Of a stretch of DNA of 38,102 nt, positions 7,703 to 14,484 are shown piece after piece. This stretch comes from Streptosporangiaceae bacterium. Its GTDB lineage: Bacteria; Actinomycetota; Actinomycetes; Streptosporangiales; Streptosporangiaceae. Numbering within the stretch: the stretch's first letter is position 1; each line of letters opens with the position of its first letter. A program made the position numbers and the translations under genes. The notes beneath the pieces were generated by a model. That model did no database searches. It had not been told where the DNA came from and saw nothing but the letters and a program-made list of their open reading frames with translations. The stretch spans positions 1 through 38,102 of the forward strand of contig JAFARZ010000148.1 of assembly GCA_019245115.1 (NCBI GenBank). The letters are read 5' to 3'.

Positions 7703-8749
7703 ATGACCTACCTCGCCGCCGATGACCGTTACACCAAGCATCCATACCGTCGCTGCGGACGCAGCGGCATCAAGCTGCCCGAAGTGTCGCTGGGGCTGTG
7801 GCAGAACTTCGGCGACGGCAAGCCGATCGAGGACCAGCGGGCGATCCTCCGCCGCGCCTTCGACCTGGGCGTCACGCACTTCGACCTGGCCAATAACTAC
7901 GGACCGCCCTATGGCCACGCGGAGATCAACTTCGGCCGGATCATGCGCGAGGATCTGCGCCCGTACCGGGATGAACTGATCATTTCCACCAAGGCTGGGT
8001 ACGATATGTGGCCCGGTCCGTACGGCGAATGGGGCTCGCGCAAGTACCTGCTGGCCAGCCTCGATCAGTCGCTGCGCCGGATGGGCCTGGAGTACGTGGA
8101 TATCTTCTATTCGCACCGTTTCGACCCGGAGACCCCGCTCGAGGAAACCATGGCCGCGCTCGATACCGCGGTGCGCCAAGGGAAGGCTTTGTACGCGGGT
8201 ATTTCTTCTTATTCAGCCGAACGAACGGTGGAGGCTTGTTCCATACTCCGTGACCTCGGCACACGGTTGCTGATCCATCAGCCGTCGTACTCCATGCTGA
8301 ACCGGTGGATCGAGGGTTCCGACAACGGATCCCCGAGCCTGCTTGACGTCCTGGAACGCGAAGGCGTGGGGTGCATCGCGTTCTCCCCGCTGGCCCAGGG
8401 CGTGCTCACCGGGAAGTACCTGGGCGGCGTGCCCGCCGGGTCGCGTGCGTCGATTTCCGGCGGCTCGCTGTCCGGGAATCAGTTGTCGGAGGCCACGCTG
8501 GCGCACGTCCGGGCACTGGCGTCGATAGCCGAGCGCCGGGGCCAGACGCTGGCCCAGATGGCGCTGTCCTGGGCGCTGCGCGATCCCCGGGTGACGTCGG
8601 TGCTGATCGGCGCCAGCAGCGTCGCGCAACTGGAGGAGAACCTGGCCGCCGGCGGCAACAGCACGTTCACCCGGGAAGAGCTGGACGCCATCGACCGCGA
8701 CGCGGTGGAGTCCGGCATCAACATCTGGGAGGTGTCTTCCAGGGGGTAA
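7703..8749 (+). CDS. aldo/keto reductase, L-glyceraldehyde 3-phosphate reductase type
   Basis: This is an NADPH-dependent reductase of the aldo/keto reductase barrel family. It closely follows the E. coli YghZ/GprA pattern: YRRCGRSGIKLPEVSLGLW, HFDLANNYGPPYGHAE (Asp and Tyr of the active site), DELIISTKAGYDMWPGPYG (Lys), YVDIFYSHRFD (His), and LLIHQPSYSMLNRW. The C-terminal cofactor-binding part reads RVTSVLIGASSVAQLEEN. YghZ-type enzymes reduce L-glyceraldehyde 3-phosphate and methylglyoxal, a detoxification role. I start at ATG 7703, where AGG lies 9 bp upstream; ATG 7694 is also possible. It is divergent from the DLH/DUF6295 operon. Its stop codon lies within the first unit of the repeat array that follows. 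Confidence 0.88.
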   Translation: MTYLAADDRYTKHPYRRCGRSGIKLPEVSLGLWQNFGDGKPIEDQRAILRRAFDLGVTHFDLANNYGPPYGHAEINFGRIMREDLRPYRDELIISTKAGYDMWPGPYGEWGSRKYLLASLDQSLRRMGLEYVDIFYSHRFDPETPLEETMAALDTAVRQGKALYAGISSYSAERTVEACSILRDLGTRLLIHQPSYSMLNRWIEGSDNGSPSLLDVLEREGVGCIAFSPLAQGVLTGKYLGGVPAGSRASISGGSLSGNQLSEATLAHVRALASIAERRGQTLAQMALSWALRDPRVTSVLIGASSVAQLEENLAAGGNSTFTREELDAIDRDAVESGINIWEVSSRG

Positions 8750-8887
8750 ACACCAACCCCCCGGACCGCGCCTGCGACGCTGTATTTTCTGGGGGATACA
8801 AACCAATCCCCACACCCCCGGTCGGCGACACTGCATTTTCATGGGGGATACAAACCAATCCCCCGCACCCCTCGGTCGGCGACGCTG
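8735..8887 (+). repeat. three tandem ~50-bp G-tract/C-tract units
   Basis: Three imperfect direct units lie at about 8735-8782, 8783-8833 and 8834-8887. Each has a G5 run, a short spacer holding ACA(A/C)ACCAA or a close variant, a C4-6 run, a second C-rich run, and a GCGAC(G/A)CTG end. Each can fold into a G/C stem. The first unit contains the stop codon of the aldo/keto reductase. A related single unit occurs inverted at about 15965-16017. With the palindrome that follows, this array forms a composite repeat. Confidence 0.8.
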
Positions 8888-8900
8888 CTCGCCGTTAGTT

Positions 8901-8940
8901 TCGCCTGGCCGGAAGGCCTAAAGGCCTTCCGGCCAGGCGA
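8901..8940. terminator. perfect 19-bp-arm palindrome, likely terminator
   Basis: Bases 8901-8919 are the exact reverse complement of 8922-8940, with AA at the centre (arms start TCGCCTGGCC). An RNA copy would form a very stable hairpin in either direction. No U-tract follows, as is common in actinobacteria. It lies after the aldo/keto reductase and the G-tract repeats. An imperfect copy sits inverted at 15910-15950, at the end of the ABC1 kinase gene. Confidence 0.65.
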
Positions 8941-8947
8941 CCCGCGA

Positions 8948-9040
8948 AGCTCGCTGGCGCTCGCCGCTGGCCACCCGATGCGGCCCGCCGGGGACGCGGA
9001 GCTGGCTGCGCTCGCCGCGGGGCCACCCGATGCGGCCCGC
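8948..9040 (+). repeat. duplicated ~40-bp segment (52-bp period)
   Basis: The segment at about 8950-8988 is repeated at about 9002-9040. Both end with GGCCACCCGATGCGGCCCGC and begin with GCTCGCTGGCGCTCGC-like sequence. The first copy is also the outer flank of the composite repeat shared with 15.9 kb. No gene covers it. Confidence 0.75.
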
Positions 9041-9183
9041 TGTGGCTACTTTCGCGCAGGATGTAAGCATTCTGGAATAACGTTCGTTTCCGGCGTTTCG
9101 GCCATATCGCCTTCGTTAAGATGCGGCACTCTGCTGGATAAGCTACGCGTATCACTACATAGCAGACGCATGGGTAAACCATT

Positions 9184-9240
9184 GCATGGAAGATAGACGC
9201 CCTCTGGAAAAAAGGGCGCCGGAAACCGGTGCCCTTTTTT
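9184..9240 (+). terminator. intrinsic terminator with competing upstream hairpin (attenuator-like)
   Basis: An AGGGCGCCGG-AAA-CCGGTGCCCT hairpin is preceded by an A-run and followed by six T, a textbook intrinsic terminator and the only one I see in this window. The 5' arm (AGGGC) can instead pair with GCCCT at about 9199-9203, giving a mutually exclusive upstream hairpin, as in transcription attenuators. About 50 bp starting CATGGAAGAT closely match 37870-37918. The upstream 120 bp are AT-richer than the surroundings. An attenuated leader RNA or a small RNA end are both possible. Confidence 0.55.
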
Positions 9241-9351
9241 CCCGCGAGGCCTTTTTATTCCGAGCCATCCAGCGCGACCACCGTGCCCATATCGGTTATA
9301 TCGTGGCAAAGCGGTGGCGCTCCCGACATGCGCAACGCGATTTACTTCTGA

Positions 9352-9534
9352 GGGGGCCGGGACGCGGTAACGCGTCCCGGCTACCCGACCGGCGCGCCGG
9401 TATGCCGCCGCGACCATAAGGACAAGCAGCGACCCGGCTGGACAGTCGAGGGAACCGGAACACCAGGCTGGTTCCGCTGGACCACGCCAAGCGGCCGCAC
9501 CTACACGAAGGGACCCAGCATCTACCCCGACTAG
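9352..9534 (+). pseudogene. C-terminal remnant of DUF222/HNH endonuclease (13E12-type)
   Basis: Frame +1 from 9352 to the TAG at 9532-9534 encodes the typical tail of actinobacterial DUF222/HNH endonucleases. It reads CRRDHKDKQRPGW (end of the HNH motif with its Cys/His residues), then a short linker, then WTTPSGRTYTKGPSIYP and the stop. An in-frame TGA at 9349-9351 and the absence of any DUF222 helical region or N-terminal half of the HNH motif upstream show that only about 60 codons survive. Full-length relatives run to about 400 residues. The family is often multicopy (REP13E12 in mycobacteria). The remnant lies just downstream of the attenuator-like element and upstream of the VOC gene. 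It is a decayed mobile or repetitive gene. Confidence 0.7.
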
Positions 9535-9571
9535 GGTCCCTGTCATACGGGTGAGCCGTCTCGGGCATGAT

Positions 9572-9601
9572 GAGCGGTGACACAGGGAGCGGTGACACAG
9601 G
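9572..9601 (+). repeat. 15-bp tandem duplication before VOC gene
   Basis: GAGCGGTGACACAGG occurs twice back to back (9572-9586 and 9587-9601), ending at the AGGAGGG Shine-Dalgarno of the VOC gene. It may alter the spacing of promoter and ribosome-binding elements. Confidence 0.85.
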
Positions 9602-9613
9602 AGGGAGTGTCTG

Positions 9614-10324
9614 ATGATCGGCACGTTGCGCGCGGTGGTGCTCGACGCACCTGACGTCCGGCGGCTCGCCGCGTTCTATACCGCCCTCGGCGGGTGGACC
9701 GAGCTGTACGGCGACGACGAGTGGATCACGATGGGGACCGGGGACGGGTGGCGCATCGCCGTGCAGCTCAGCCCTGGCCACGTACCGCCGCGGTGGCCGG
9801 ATCCGGCGTACCCGCAGCAGGCGCACCTCGACCTGCGCGTGCCGGATCTCGACGCCGGCTCGGCGAGGGCGGTGGAGCTGGGCGCCGATCTGCTGCGCAA
9901 GAACGAGAACTGGCACACGCTGGCCGACCCGGCCGGGCACCCGTTCGACCTGTGCCTGTTCCCGGCGAAGCAGGAGACCACGCTCATGGGCGTGATGCTC
10001 GACTGCCCGGACGCCAAGGAGCTGAGCACGTTCTACTCGGAACTCCTCGGCAAGCCCGTCACGTACGAGGGCGACGGCGTGGCGATGATCGGCGAGGACG
10101 GGGCGCAGCCGGTGATGTTCCAGCAGATCACCGAGTACCACGCGCCGCGGTGGCCCGACCCGGCGTATCCGCAGCAGTTCCATCTCGACGTCACGGTCGA
10201 CGACGTCGACGCGGCCGAGGCGGCGGTGCTGAAGATCGGCGCCACCTCGCTGTCCTACGGCGGGGAGAACTGGCGGGTCTACGCCGACCCGGTCGGCAAG
10301 CCGTTCTGCCTCTGCTGGGATTAG
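9614..10324 (+). CDS. VOC (glyoxalase/bleomycin-resistance fold) protein, two domains
   Basis: This 236-residue cytoplasmic protein is built from two vicinal-oxygen-chelate domains (about residues 3-115 and 122-234). The two halves are clearly internal duplicates: each has the pattern LDxPDxxxLxxFYxxLLG, PRWPDPAYPQQxHLDxxVxDxD, a GA(D/T) turn and ENW..xADPxGxPFxLC. VOC proteins bind a metal and act in glyoxalase, dioxygenase or drug-sequestration reactions. This set is close to the common actinobacterial 'VOC family protein' of unknown substrate. The ATG at 9614 follows AGGAGGG at a good distance. It is flanked by short tandem repeats on both sides. Confidence 0.88.
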   Translation: MIGTLRAVVLDAPDVRRLAAFYTALGGWTELYGDDEWITMGTGDGWRIAVQLSPGHVPPRWPDPAYPQQAHLDLRVPDLDAGSARAVELGADLLRKNENWHTLADPAGHPFDLCLFPAKQETTLMGVMLDCPDAKELSTFYSELLGKPVTYEGDGVAMIGEDGAQPVMFQQITEYHAPRWPDPAYPQQFHLDVTVDDVDAAEAAVLKIGATSLSYGGENWRVYADPVGKPFCLCWD

Positions 10325-10347
10325 AAACCTCAGCCGAAGTACGTACC

Positions 10348-10404
10348 GCTAGTTCAGGGCCTGCTAGCTCAGGGCAGTGCTAGCTCAGGGCAGTGCTAGC
10401 TCAG
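10348..10404 (+). repeat. 15-16-bp tandem repeat, about 3.6 copies
   Basis: Units start at 10348, 10363, 10379 and 10395, each beginning GCTAG(T/C)TCAG. The array fills the gap between the convergent VOC and DLH genes. The last partial unit encodes the final residues and TAG stop of the DLH gene on the minus strand. Confidence 0.88.
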
Positions 10405-11136
10405 ATACGTGCCGTACCAGTTCCAGATGCGCTGCCATCCGTCCATGGCGGCTTCGGGGCGGTAGGCCGGCCGGTTCACGTTGAAGAACGCGTGTCCGGC
10501 CCCCTCGTAGGAGTGGAACTCGTAGGTCTTCCCGTGCGCCTTGAGCTCGTCTTCGAGTTCGGCCACCTGATCCGGCGACGGGTACTGGTCGTCGGCGCCG
10601 AACAGGCCGAGCAACGGGCAGGTCAGGTCCTTGATGAGGTGCTTGATCGGCCCCACCTTGAGCGGCATGCCCTCGGGCGGAGTACCCACCACGAACGCGC
10701 CGTAGCAATCGACCGCCGCCTCCAGCGGCAGGCTGCACGCGGCCAGCACCGACTGCCGCCCGCCCGAGCAGTACCCGATGACGCCTACCTTGCCGTTCGA
10801 CGAGGTGAGCCCGCGCAGGTAAGCCGCGGCGCCGGCCACGTCGCCGACCAGCCGTTCGTCCGGCACGCCGCCCTTGGCCCGGGCCGCCGCCGCGGCATCG
10901 TCGGGGTTGGCGCCCGGCGCGTCCCGGTGGTAAAGGTTCGGCAGGACCGCGTTGTACCCGTGCACCGCGAACGTGCGCGCGATCTCCTTGGTTGCCTCGT
11001 CATAACCCGGCATGTGATGGATCACCACGACACCGCCGAACGATCCGGGGCCCATCGGCCGCGCCGCGTAGGCTTCTATCTCGTCGCCTTCGTGGCCATG
11101 GATGGTGACCGTCTCGGCAAGCATCACGTCATACAC
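10396..11136 (-). CDS. dienelactone hydrolase family protein (paralogue 2)
   Basis: This 246-residue alpha/beta hydrolase of the DLH family is strongly similar over its whole length to the protein at 6859-7617. Nucleophile Cys123 is in GYCSGG, Asp182/183 in LFGADDQ, and His215 in EGAGHAF. I choose GTG 11136 as the start because it aligns with the paralogue's MYDAVLAETVTI start and leaves AGGAG at a normal distance; GTG 11142 would overlap that site. It follows a PadR regulator by about 37 bp in the same direction, so it is probably under PadR control, with a phenolic or lactone inducer being plausible (inference). Its last codons lie in a tandem repeat. Confidence 0.88.
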   Translation of the reverse strand: MYDVMLAETVTIHGHEGDEIEAYAARPMGPGSFGGVVVIHHMPGYDEATKEIARTFAVHGYNAVLPNLYHRDAPGANPDDAAAAARAKGGVPDERLVGDVAGAAAYLRGLTSSNGKVGVIGYCSGGRQSVLAACSLPLEAAVDCYGAFVVGTPPEGMPLKVGPIKHLIKDLTCPLLGLFGADDQYPSPDQVAELEDELKAHGKTYEFHSYEGAGHAFFNVNRPAYRPEAAMDGWQRIWNWYGTYLS

Positions 11137-11173
11137 CGGCACTCCTGAAGGGTTCGCTGCGGGCGCTCAGATC

Positions 11174-11707
11174 CTACTCGGGTTCGCCCGCCAGATCGGC
11201 CCAGTAGCGGACCATCACCCGCTCGTGCGCGAGGCCCGCCCGCAACGCCCGCAGTTCGCCGGATTCCGGGAAGCACTCGAGGTCCCGTTCCAGCTCCTCG
11301 TACTCGCGCAGCTTCGCCCGGTGCGCCGCCGCCTGACGGGTGGCGATCGGTTTCGGGTCGGCGCCGAAGTAGATCTTGAGCAGGCTGGTGTAGCGGATCT
11401 CCGGCAGGTCGTCGGCGGGCGCCGCGGACAGCCACGCGCTCAGCGCTTCGCGGCCGGCCGGGGTGATGCTGTACAGCTTGCGCCGTCGCCCGCTCTGCTC
11501 GCGGACCTCGCTGAGGTACCCGGCCCTCGCGAGCCGCTCCGGCTCGGCGTAGAGCTGGGTGTGCTGCAGCGACCAGAGGTTCCCGATCCCGGTGGCCACC
11601 TTGGCCTTCAGGTCATAGGGAGTGACCCCCTTCTCGCCCTCGCCCTCTGCATGAGCGATGAGGCCGAGCACGATGTAGGACGTCGGAGTCAGCCGGATGC
11701 CTGCCAA
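11174..11707 (-). CDS. PadR family transcriptional regulator
   Basis: This 177-residue winged-helix repressor has the PadR N-terminal domain (LTPTSYIVLGLIAHAE, YDLKAKV, LYAEPERLARAGYLSE, RRRKLYSITPAGREAL). A C-terminal helical domain (about residues 95-170) for dimerisation follows, rich in charged residues. PadR proteins sense phenolic acids or other aromatics. The TTG start at 11707 is the only fitting start, because the family motif begins within six residues. It leads the operon with the DLH gene at 10396-11136. An imperfect dyad, TTAATCC-T-GGATGATAA at 11710-11726, right upstream is a candidate self-binding site. Confidence 0.87.
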   Translation of the reverse strand: MAGIRLTPTSYIVLGLIAHAEGEGEKGVTPYDLKAKVATGIGNLWSLQHTQLYAEPERLARAGYLSEVREQSGRRRKLYSITPAGREALSAWLSAAPADDLPEIRYTSLLKIYFGADPKPIATRQAAAHRAKLREYEELERDLECFPESGELRALRAGLAHERVMVRYWADLAGEPE

Positions 11708-11832
11708 TAGTTAATCCTGGATGATAATTTTGGAACGATTTTCGAGGAACCTTCCTGGTGGAATCGTAGCGCAGATCTTCCCGCGCGGATTTCTCCATGC
11801 CCGGTGACGACGCAGCGGCCGGCGTCTGGCAC

Positions 11833-11845
11833 TATAGGTAGCAAA
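11833..11845 (+). promoter_or_regulatory. -10 element giving a likely leaderless mRNA
   Basis: TATAGG at 11833-11838 lies 6 bp before the ATG at 11845, so transcription would start at or next to the start codon. There is no Shine-Dalgarno and no obvious -35 box. Leaderless transcripts of this shape are frequent in actinobacteria. Confidence 0.4.
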
Positions 11846-12027
11846 TGAGCAGGTCAGATTCGCCCCAGTTCCCGGTGACCGTTACCCGGCTTCCCGTCAC
11901 GCGCTGCGAGATCTGCGGGCGCACGGTGGCCTACCGGCCCGGTCAAGCAAGCACAGTGCTGACCGAGCACTACACCAAGATGCACCCGGATGCCATCGCC
12001 GACGCCGAACCGGAACCGTCTCCTTAA
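11845..12027 (+). CDS. small protein with Cys2-His2-like motif
   Basis: This 60-residue protein contains TRCEICGRTVAYRPGQ and then LTEHYTKMHPD: two Cys spaced C-x2-C, followed by two His spaced H-x4-H. This would make a compact zinc finger of about 30 residues. The tail is acidic and proline-rich (DAEPEPSP). No match to a named family is recalled. The probable leaderless start at ATG 11845 and the downstream membrane gene 16 bp after its stop suggest a two-gene unit. It could bind nucleic acid or be a metal-holding adaptor. The gene is short, but codon use and the motif support a real product. Confidence 0.65.
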   Translation: MSRSDSPQFPVTVTRLPVTRCEICGRTVAYRPGQASTVLTEHYTKMHPDAIADAEPEPSP

Positions 12028-12043
12028 GCCCCGGACGTGACGC

Positions 12044-12604
12044 ATGAGTATCGCCACGCTGGCGGCCTGGCTGATAACCGCGAGCATCGGCGGCTACATG
12101 CTGCACACGTGGATCGCCCGCGGCGGCCTCAGCCACCAGCGTGCCACCGGGGTCGGAGTGCCGCCACCGGTGGTGTTCGGCCACGCGGGCGTGGCGCTGA
12201 CCGGATTGGCGGTCTGGGCCTGTTACGTGGCCACGCGCTGGGTGGCGCTGGCGTGGCTCGGCGTCGGGCTCATCGGGACCGCGATAACCCTGGGCATCTG
12301 TACGGTGACCATGTGGACTCCGTACCCGGTCCGGGTGCCGAGCGCGGAGCCCGAGCCGGCCCCGGCGGCGACCGCGCTCGGCGGCGACCTCGGCAACGAC
12401 CTCGGTTCGGGCGAGCACGCGTTCACGATCACCGATGAGATGATCGCGGAGCTGTTGTCCGATCCGTTCCCGGCCGGGCGATCCCCGCTCCCCGGCCGAC
12501 GGCGGCCGGAGGTCCATCTGCTGCCGCTGATCCCTGTCTGTCATGGCTTCGCGGCCCTCGCCACGTTCATGCTCGCCACGGTCACCGCCGCCAGCGCAAG
12601 GTAG
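12044..12604 (+). CDS. four-helix membrane protein, function unknown
   Basis: This 186-residue integral membrane protein has helices at about residues 5-21, 42-63, 67-92 and 160-183. A Pro/Ala/Glu-rich and then Asp/Gly-rich hydrophilic loop lies between helices 3 and 4 (about 98-155). It has no enzyme motif. It follows the small Cys/His protein by 16 bp and likely shares its transcript. Its stop codon is the first TAG of a tandem repeat array, so the C-terminus may have been altered by repeat growth. I recognise the general N-terminal pattern (AWLITASIGGYML, RGGLSHQRATGVGVP) as a conserved uncharacterised actinobacterial type. Confidence 0.75.
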   Translation: MSIATLAAWLITASIGGYMLHTWIARGGLSHQRATGVGVPPPVVFGHAGVALTGLAVWACYVATRWVALAWLGVGLIGTAITLGICTVTMWTPYPVRVPSAEPEPAPAATALGGDLGNDLGSGEHAFTITDEMIAELLSDPFPAGRSPLPGRRRPEVHLLPLIPVCHGFAALATFMLATVTAASAR

Positions 12605-12660
12605 CGGAAGATAGCGAAGGTAGCGGAAGATAGCGAAGGTAGCGGAAGGTAGCGGAGGTA
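12598..12660 (+). repeat. GTAGCGGAAGATAGCGAAG tandem repeat
   Basis: About 60 bp are made of 9-10-bp half-units (GTAGCGGAA, GATAGCGAAG and variants), two full 19-bp copies plus degenerate ones. The array begins at the stop codon of the membrane protein gene and fills half of the gap before the LmbE gene. The remainder of the gap (12661-12722) shows nothing else. Confidence 0.88.
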
Positions 12661-12722
12661 AAGCACACCGGGCAGCCGGCCCCGATTGGGCGAACCCATG
12701 ACACATCAGGCACGCTTGAACC

Positions 12723-13550
12723 ATGGCAGAAACGCTGACAATGATGGCTGTGCATGCTCACCCGGACGACGAAGCCTCGAGCACCGGGGGCGTGCTCGCG
12801 ACCTACTCCGCGCAGGGCATCAGGACCGTGGTCGTGACCTGCACCAACGGTGAATTCGGAGACGCGCCCGGCGGTATCAAGCCGGGCCAGGACGGCCACG
12901 ACGAGCAGGCCGTCGCCCAGCAACGGCTCGCCGAGCTGCGCAAATCCTGCGAGATCCTCGGCGTCACCCATCTGGAACTGCTCGGCTACCACGACTCCGG
13001 TATGCCGGACTGGGATTACAAGGACCGGCCCGACGCCTTCTGCAACATCCCGCTCGCCGACGTGGCAGCCAGGATCGTAGGCCTCATCAACCAGTACCAG
13101 CCTCAGGTGCTCATCACCTATGACGACCGCGGTCCCTACCAGCATCCCGATCATGTGCACGCGAGCCGCTCGGCTCAGCAAGCGTTCGCGGAGAGCGGAA
13201 TTCCGGCCAAGCTGTACCTCAGCGCCATGCGCGGCAGCGATTTTGTGAAGGTCTGGGAGGCGCTGCGCGAGCAGGGCGTCCAGGTGCCGGAATGGGAGCG
13301 GGACCCGGAGCGGGAGCGGCAGGCCGCCGAGTCCGAGGCGCGGATCACCACCAACGTGGACATCCGGCCGATGCTGCAGCGCAAGCGCGACGCGCTGTTC
13401 GCGCACAGCAGCCAGATCGAGGACTCCTGGTTCAGCCAGCTACCTCCCGAGATCACGGAGATGACCTTCGGCCACGAGCACTTCATCCGGGCCGCCGACA
13501 GCACCGGCACCCCGGTGCCGGAAGACGATCTGTTCACGGGTCTGCGCTGA
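12723..13550 (+). CDS. PIG-L/LmbE family deacetylase (mycothiol-type)
   Basis: This 275-residue zinc-dependent N-deacetylase belongs to the LmbE family, which includes MshB (mycothiol synthesis) and Mca (mycothiol conjugate amidase). Zinc ligands are His13 and Asp16 in AHPDDE and His145 in QHPDHVH. Downstream motifs ELLGYHDSGMPDWDY and FAHSSQIEDSWF resemble the Mca/MshB branch. I cannot tell a mycothiol enzyme from another sugar-amide deacetylase. No signal peptide. The stop overlaps the ATG of the MpaB gene by one base (TGATG), so the two are translated together. No clear Shine-Dalgarno is seen. Confidence 0.85.
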   Translation: MAETLTMMAVHAHPDDEASSTGGVLATYSAQGIRTVVVTCTNGEFGDAPGGIKPGQDGHDEQAVAQQRLAELRKSCEILGVTHLELLGYHDSGMPDWDYKDRPDAFCNIPLADVAARIVGLINQYQPQVLITYDDRGPYQHPDHVHASRSAQQAFAESGIPAKLYLSAMRGSDFVKVWEALREQGVQVPEWERDPERERQAAESEARITTNVDIRPMLQRKRDALFAHSSQIEDSWFSQLPPEITEMTFGHEHFIRAADSTGTPVPEDDLFTGLR

Positions 13551-14473
13551 TGACCGCTGGCCAGGGGGCGCGGGGGATGGAGTCCCGCACACCAGACAGC
13601 GTCGCCGGCGCGGAGGATCTTATCGAGCGCTCAGCCAAGGCCTTCATCGCGGCGATCCCGCAGCAGCCCGAAGACGATGGCTACTTCGGCCCGGCCAGCA
13701 TCACCTGGCGGCTGGCGGCGGACCTTTCCGCTCCGGTGGCAGGCCTGCGCGGGCTTCTGATGCAGGCCCTGCACCCGCTGGCTATGGCCGGCGTGGACCA
13801 GCACAGCGGCTGGCGCCGGGACCCGGCCGGGCGGCTCGCCGCGACGTCGGCCTACCTCGCCACGCTCACCTTCGGCGACCGGGCCACCGCCGATCGAGCC
13901 GCGGCCCAGGTCCGCCGCATCCACGATCACGTCCGCGGCACCGACCCGGTGACGGGCCGCCCGTACGCGGCCGGGGATCCCGCCCTGCTGCTGTGGGTGC
14001 ATGTCACGTTCGTCGACTCCGGCCTCGCCGCGGCCCGCGCGTTCGGAACCCCGCCCAGCAATGCGGAAGCCGATGCCTATATACGCGAAACGCGTATATA
14101 CGCGGAACTGCTCGGCGTCCCTCGCGACATCATCCCCGCGGACCAGCGGGGCCTGGCGGAGTATGTGAGGTCGGTCGTGCCGGAATTGATGAACACGCCC
14201 GCGGCCGAGGAGGCCGCCGGCTACCTGCTTGATCCCCCCAACATGGATCCCGCCGTCGCCGACCTGTGGCAGGAGCTGCGAGACGCGGTGCTCGCGGTGC
14301 TGCCGGACTGGGCGCTGGACCGCTACGGCTACCGACCGCCGCCCCCGCTCACCGCGGAACGCCGTGACGAGATACGCGGCGCGCTCGGCATGTTCGACGC
14401 GGTCCTCCTCGGCGAGCCCGGAGTGCTGGAGGCCCGGCAGCGGATCACCCTGCGCCAACGTGACGTCCATTGA
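13550..14473 (+). CDS. oxygenase MpaB family protein (DUF2236)
   Basis: This 307-residue protein is of the MpaB/rubber-oxygenase (DUF2236) family, haem-type oxygenases or relatives involved in oxidative cleavage or tailoring. Family features are a LLMQALHPLAMAGVDQHS segment near residue 65-80, LATLTFGDRATADRAAAQVR near 100-120, VRRIHDHVRGTDPVTGRPYA, and LLLWVHVTFVDSGLAAARAF near 145-165, holding the conserved histidines. It overlaps the LmbE gene by one base upstream and ends at the start region of the ABC1 kinase gene. The three form one operon. A perfect 10-bp-arm hairpin (14078-14100) lies in its coding region. Confidence 0.85.
   Translation: MTAGQGARGMESRTPDSVAGAEDLIERSAKAFIAAIPQQPEDDGYFGPASITWRLAADLSAPVAGLRGLLMQALHPLAMAGVDQHSGWRRDPAGRLAATSAYLATLTFGDRATADRAAAQVRRIHDHVRGTDPVTGRPYAAGDPALLLWVHVTFVDSGLAAARAFGTPPSNAEADAYIRETRIYAELLGVPRDIIPADQRGLAEYVRSVVPELMNTPAAEEAAGYLLDPPNMDPAVADLWQELRDAVLAVLPDWALDRYGYRPPPPLTAERRDEIRGALGMFDAVLLGEPGVLEARQRITLRQRDVH
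14078..14100. other. perfect intragenic palindrome TATATACGCG-AAA-CGCGTATATA
   Basis: This 10-bp-arm inverted repeat with a 3-base loop lies inside the MpaB coding region and encodes YIRETRIYAE-like residues. Six A/T at each outer arm is exceptional in this GC-rich gene. It may be an internal promoter, operator or mRNA structure, or chance. Confidence 0.6.
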
Positions 14474-14484
14474 GGCGCAAGATC

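Noticed and set aside
8735..8887. CRISPR-like array
   Set aside because: Only three imperfect units, no spacers of even size and no cas genes. They are G/C-run tandem units.
9060..9240. HEARO/omega RNA with IscB
   Set aside because: The adjacent HNH tail is of DUF222 type, not IscB, and I see no HEARO-like conserved sequence.
9186..9419. 77-codon frame starting in the structured core at 9186
   Set aside because: The related core at 37870 has a TAG after three codons, so the shared ATG is not a conserved start. The sequence has no family match and overlaps a terminator and an HNH remnant in another frame.
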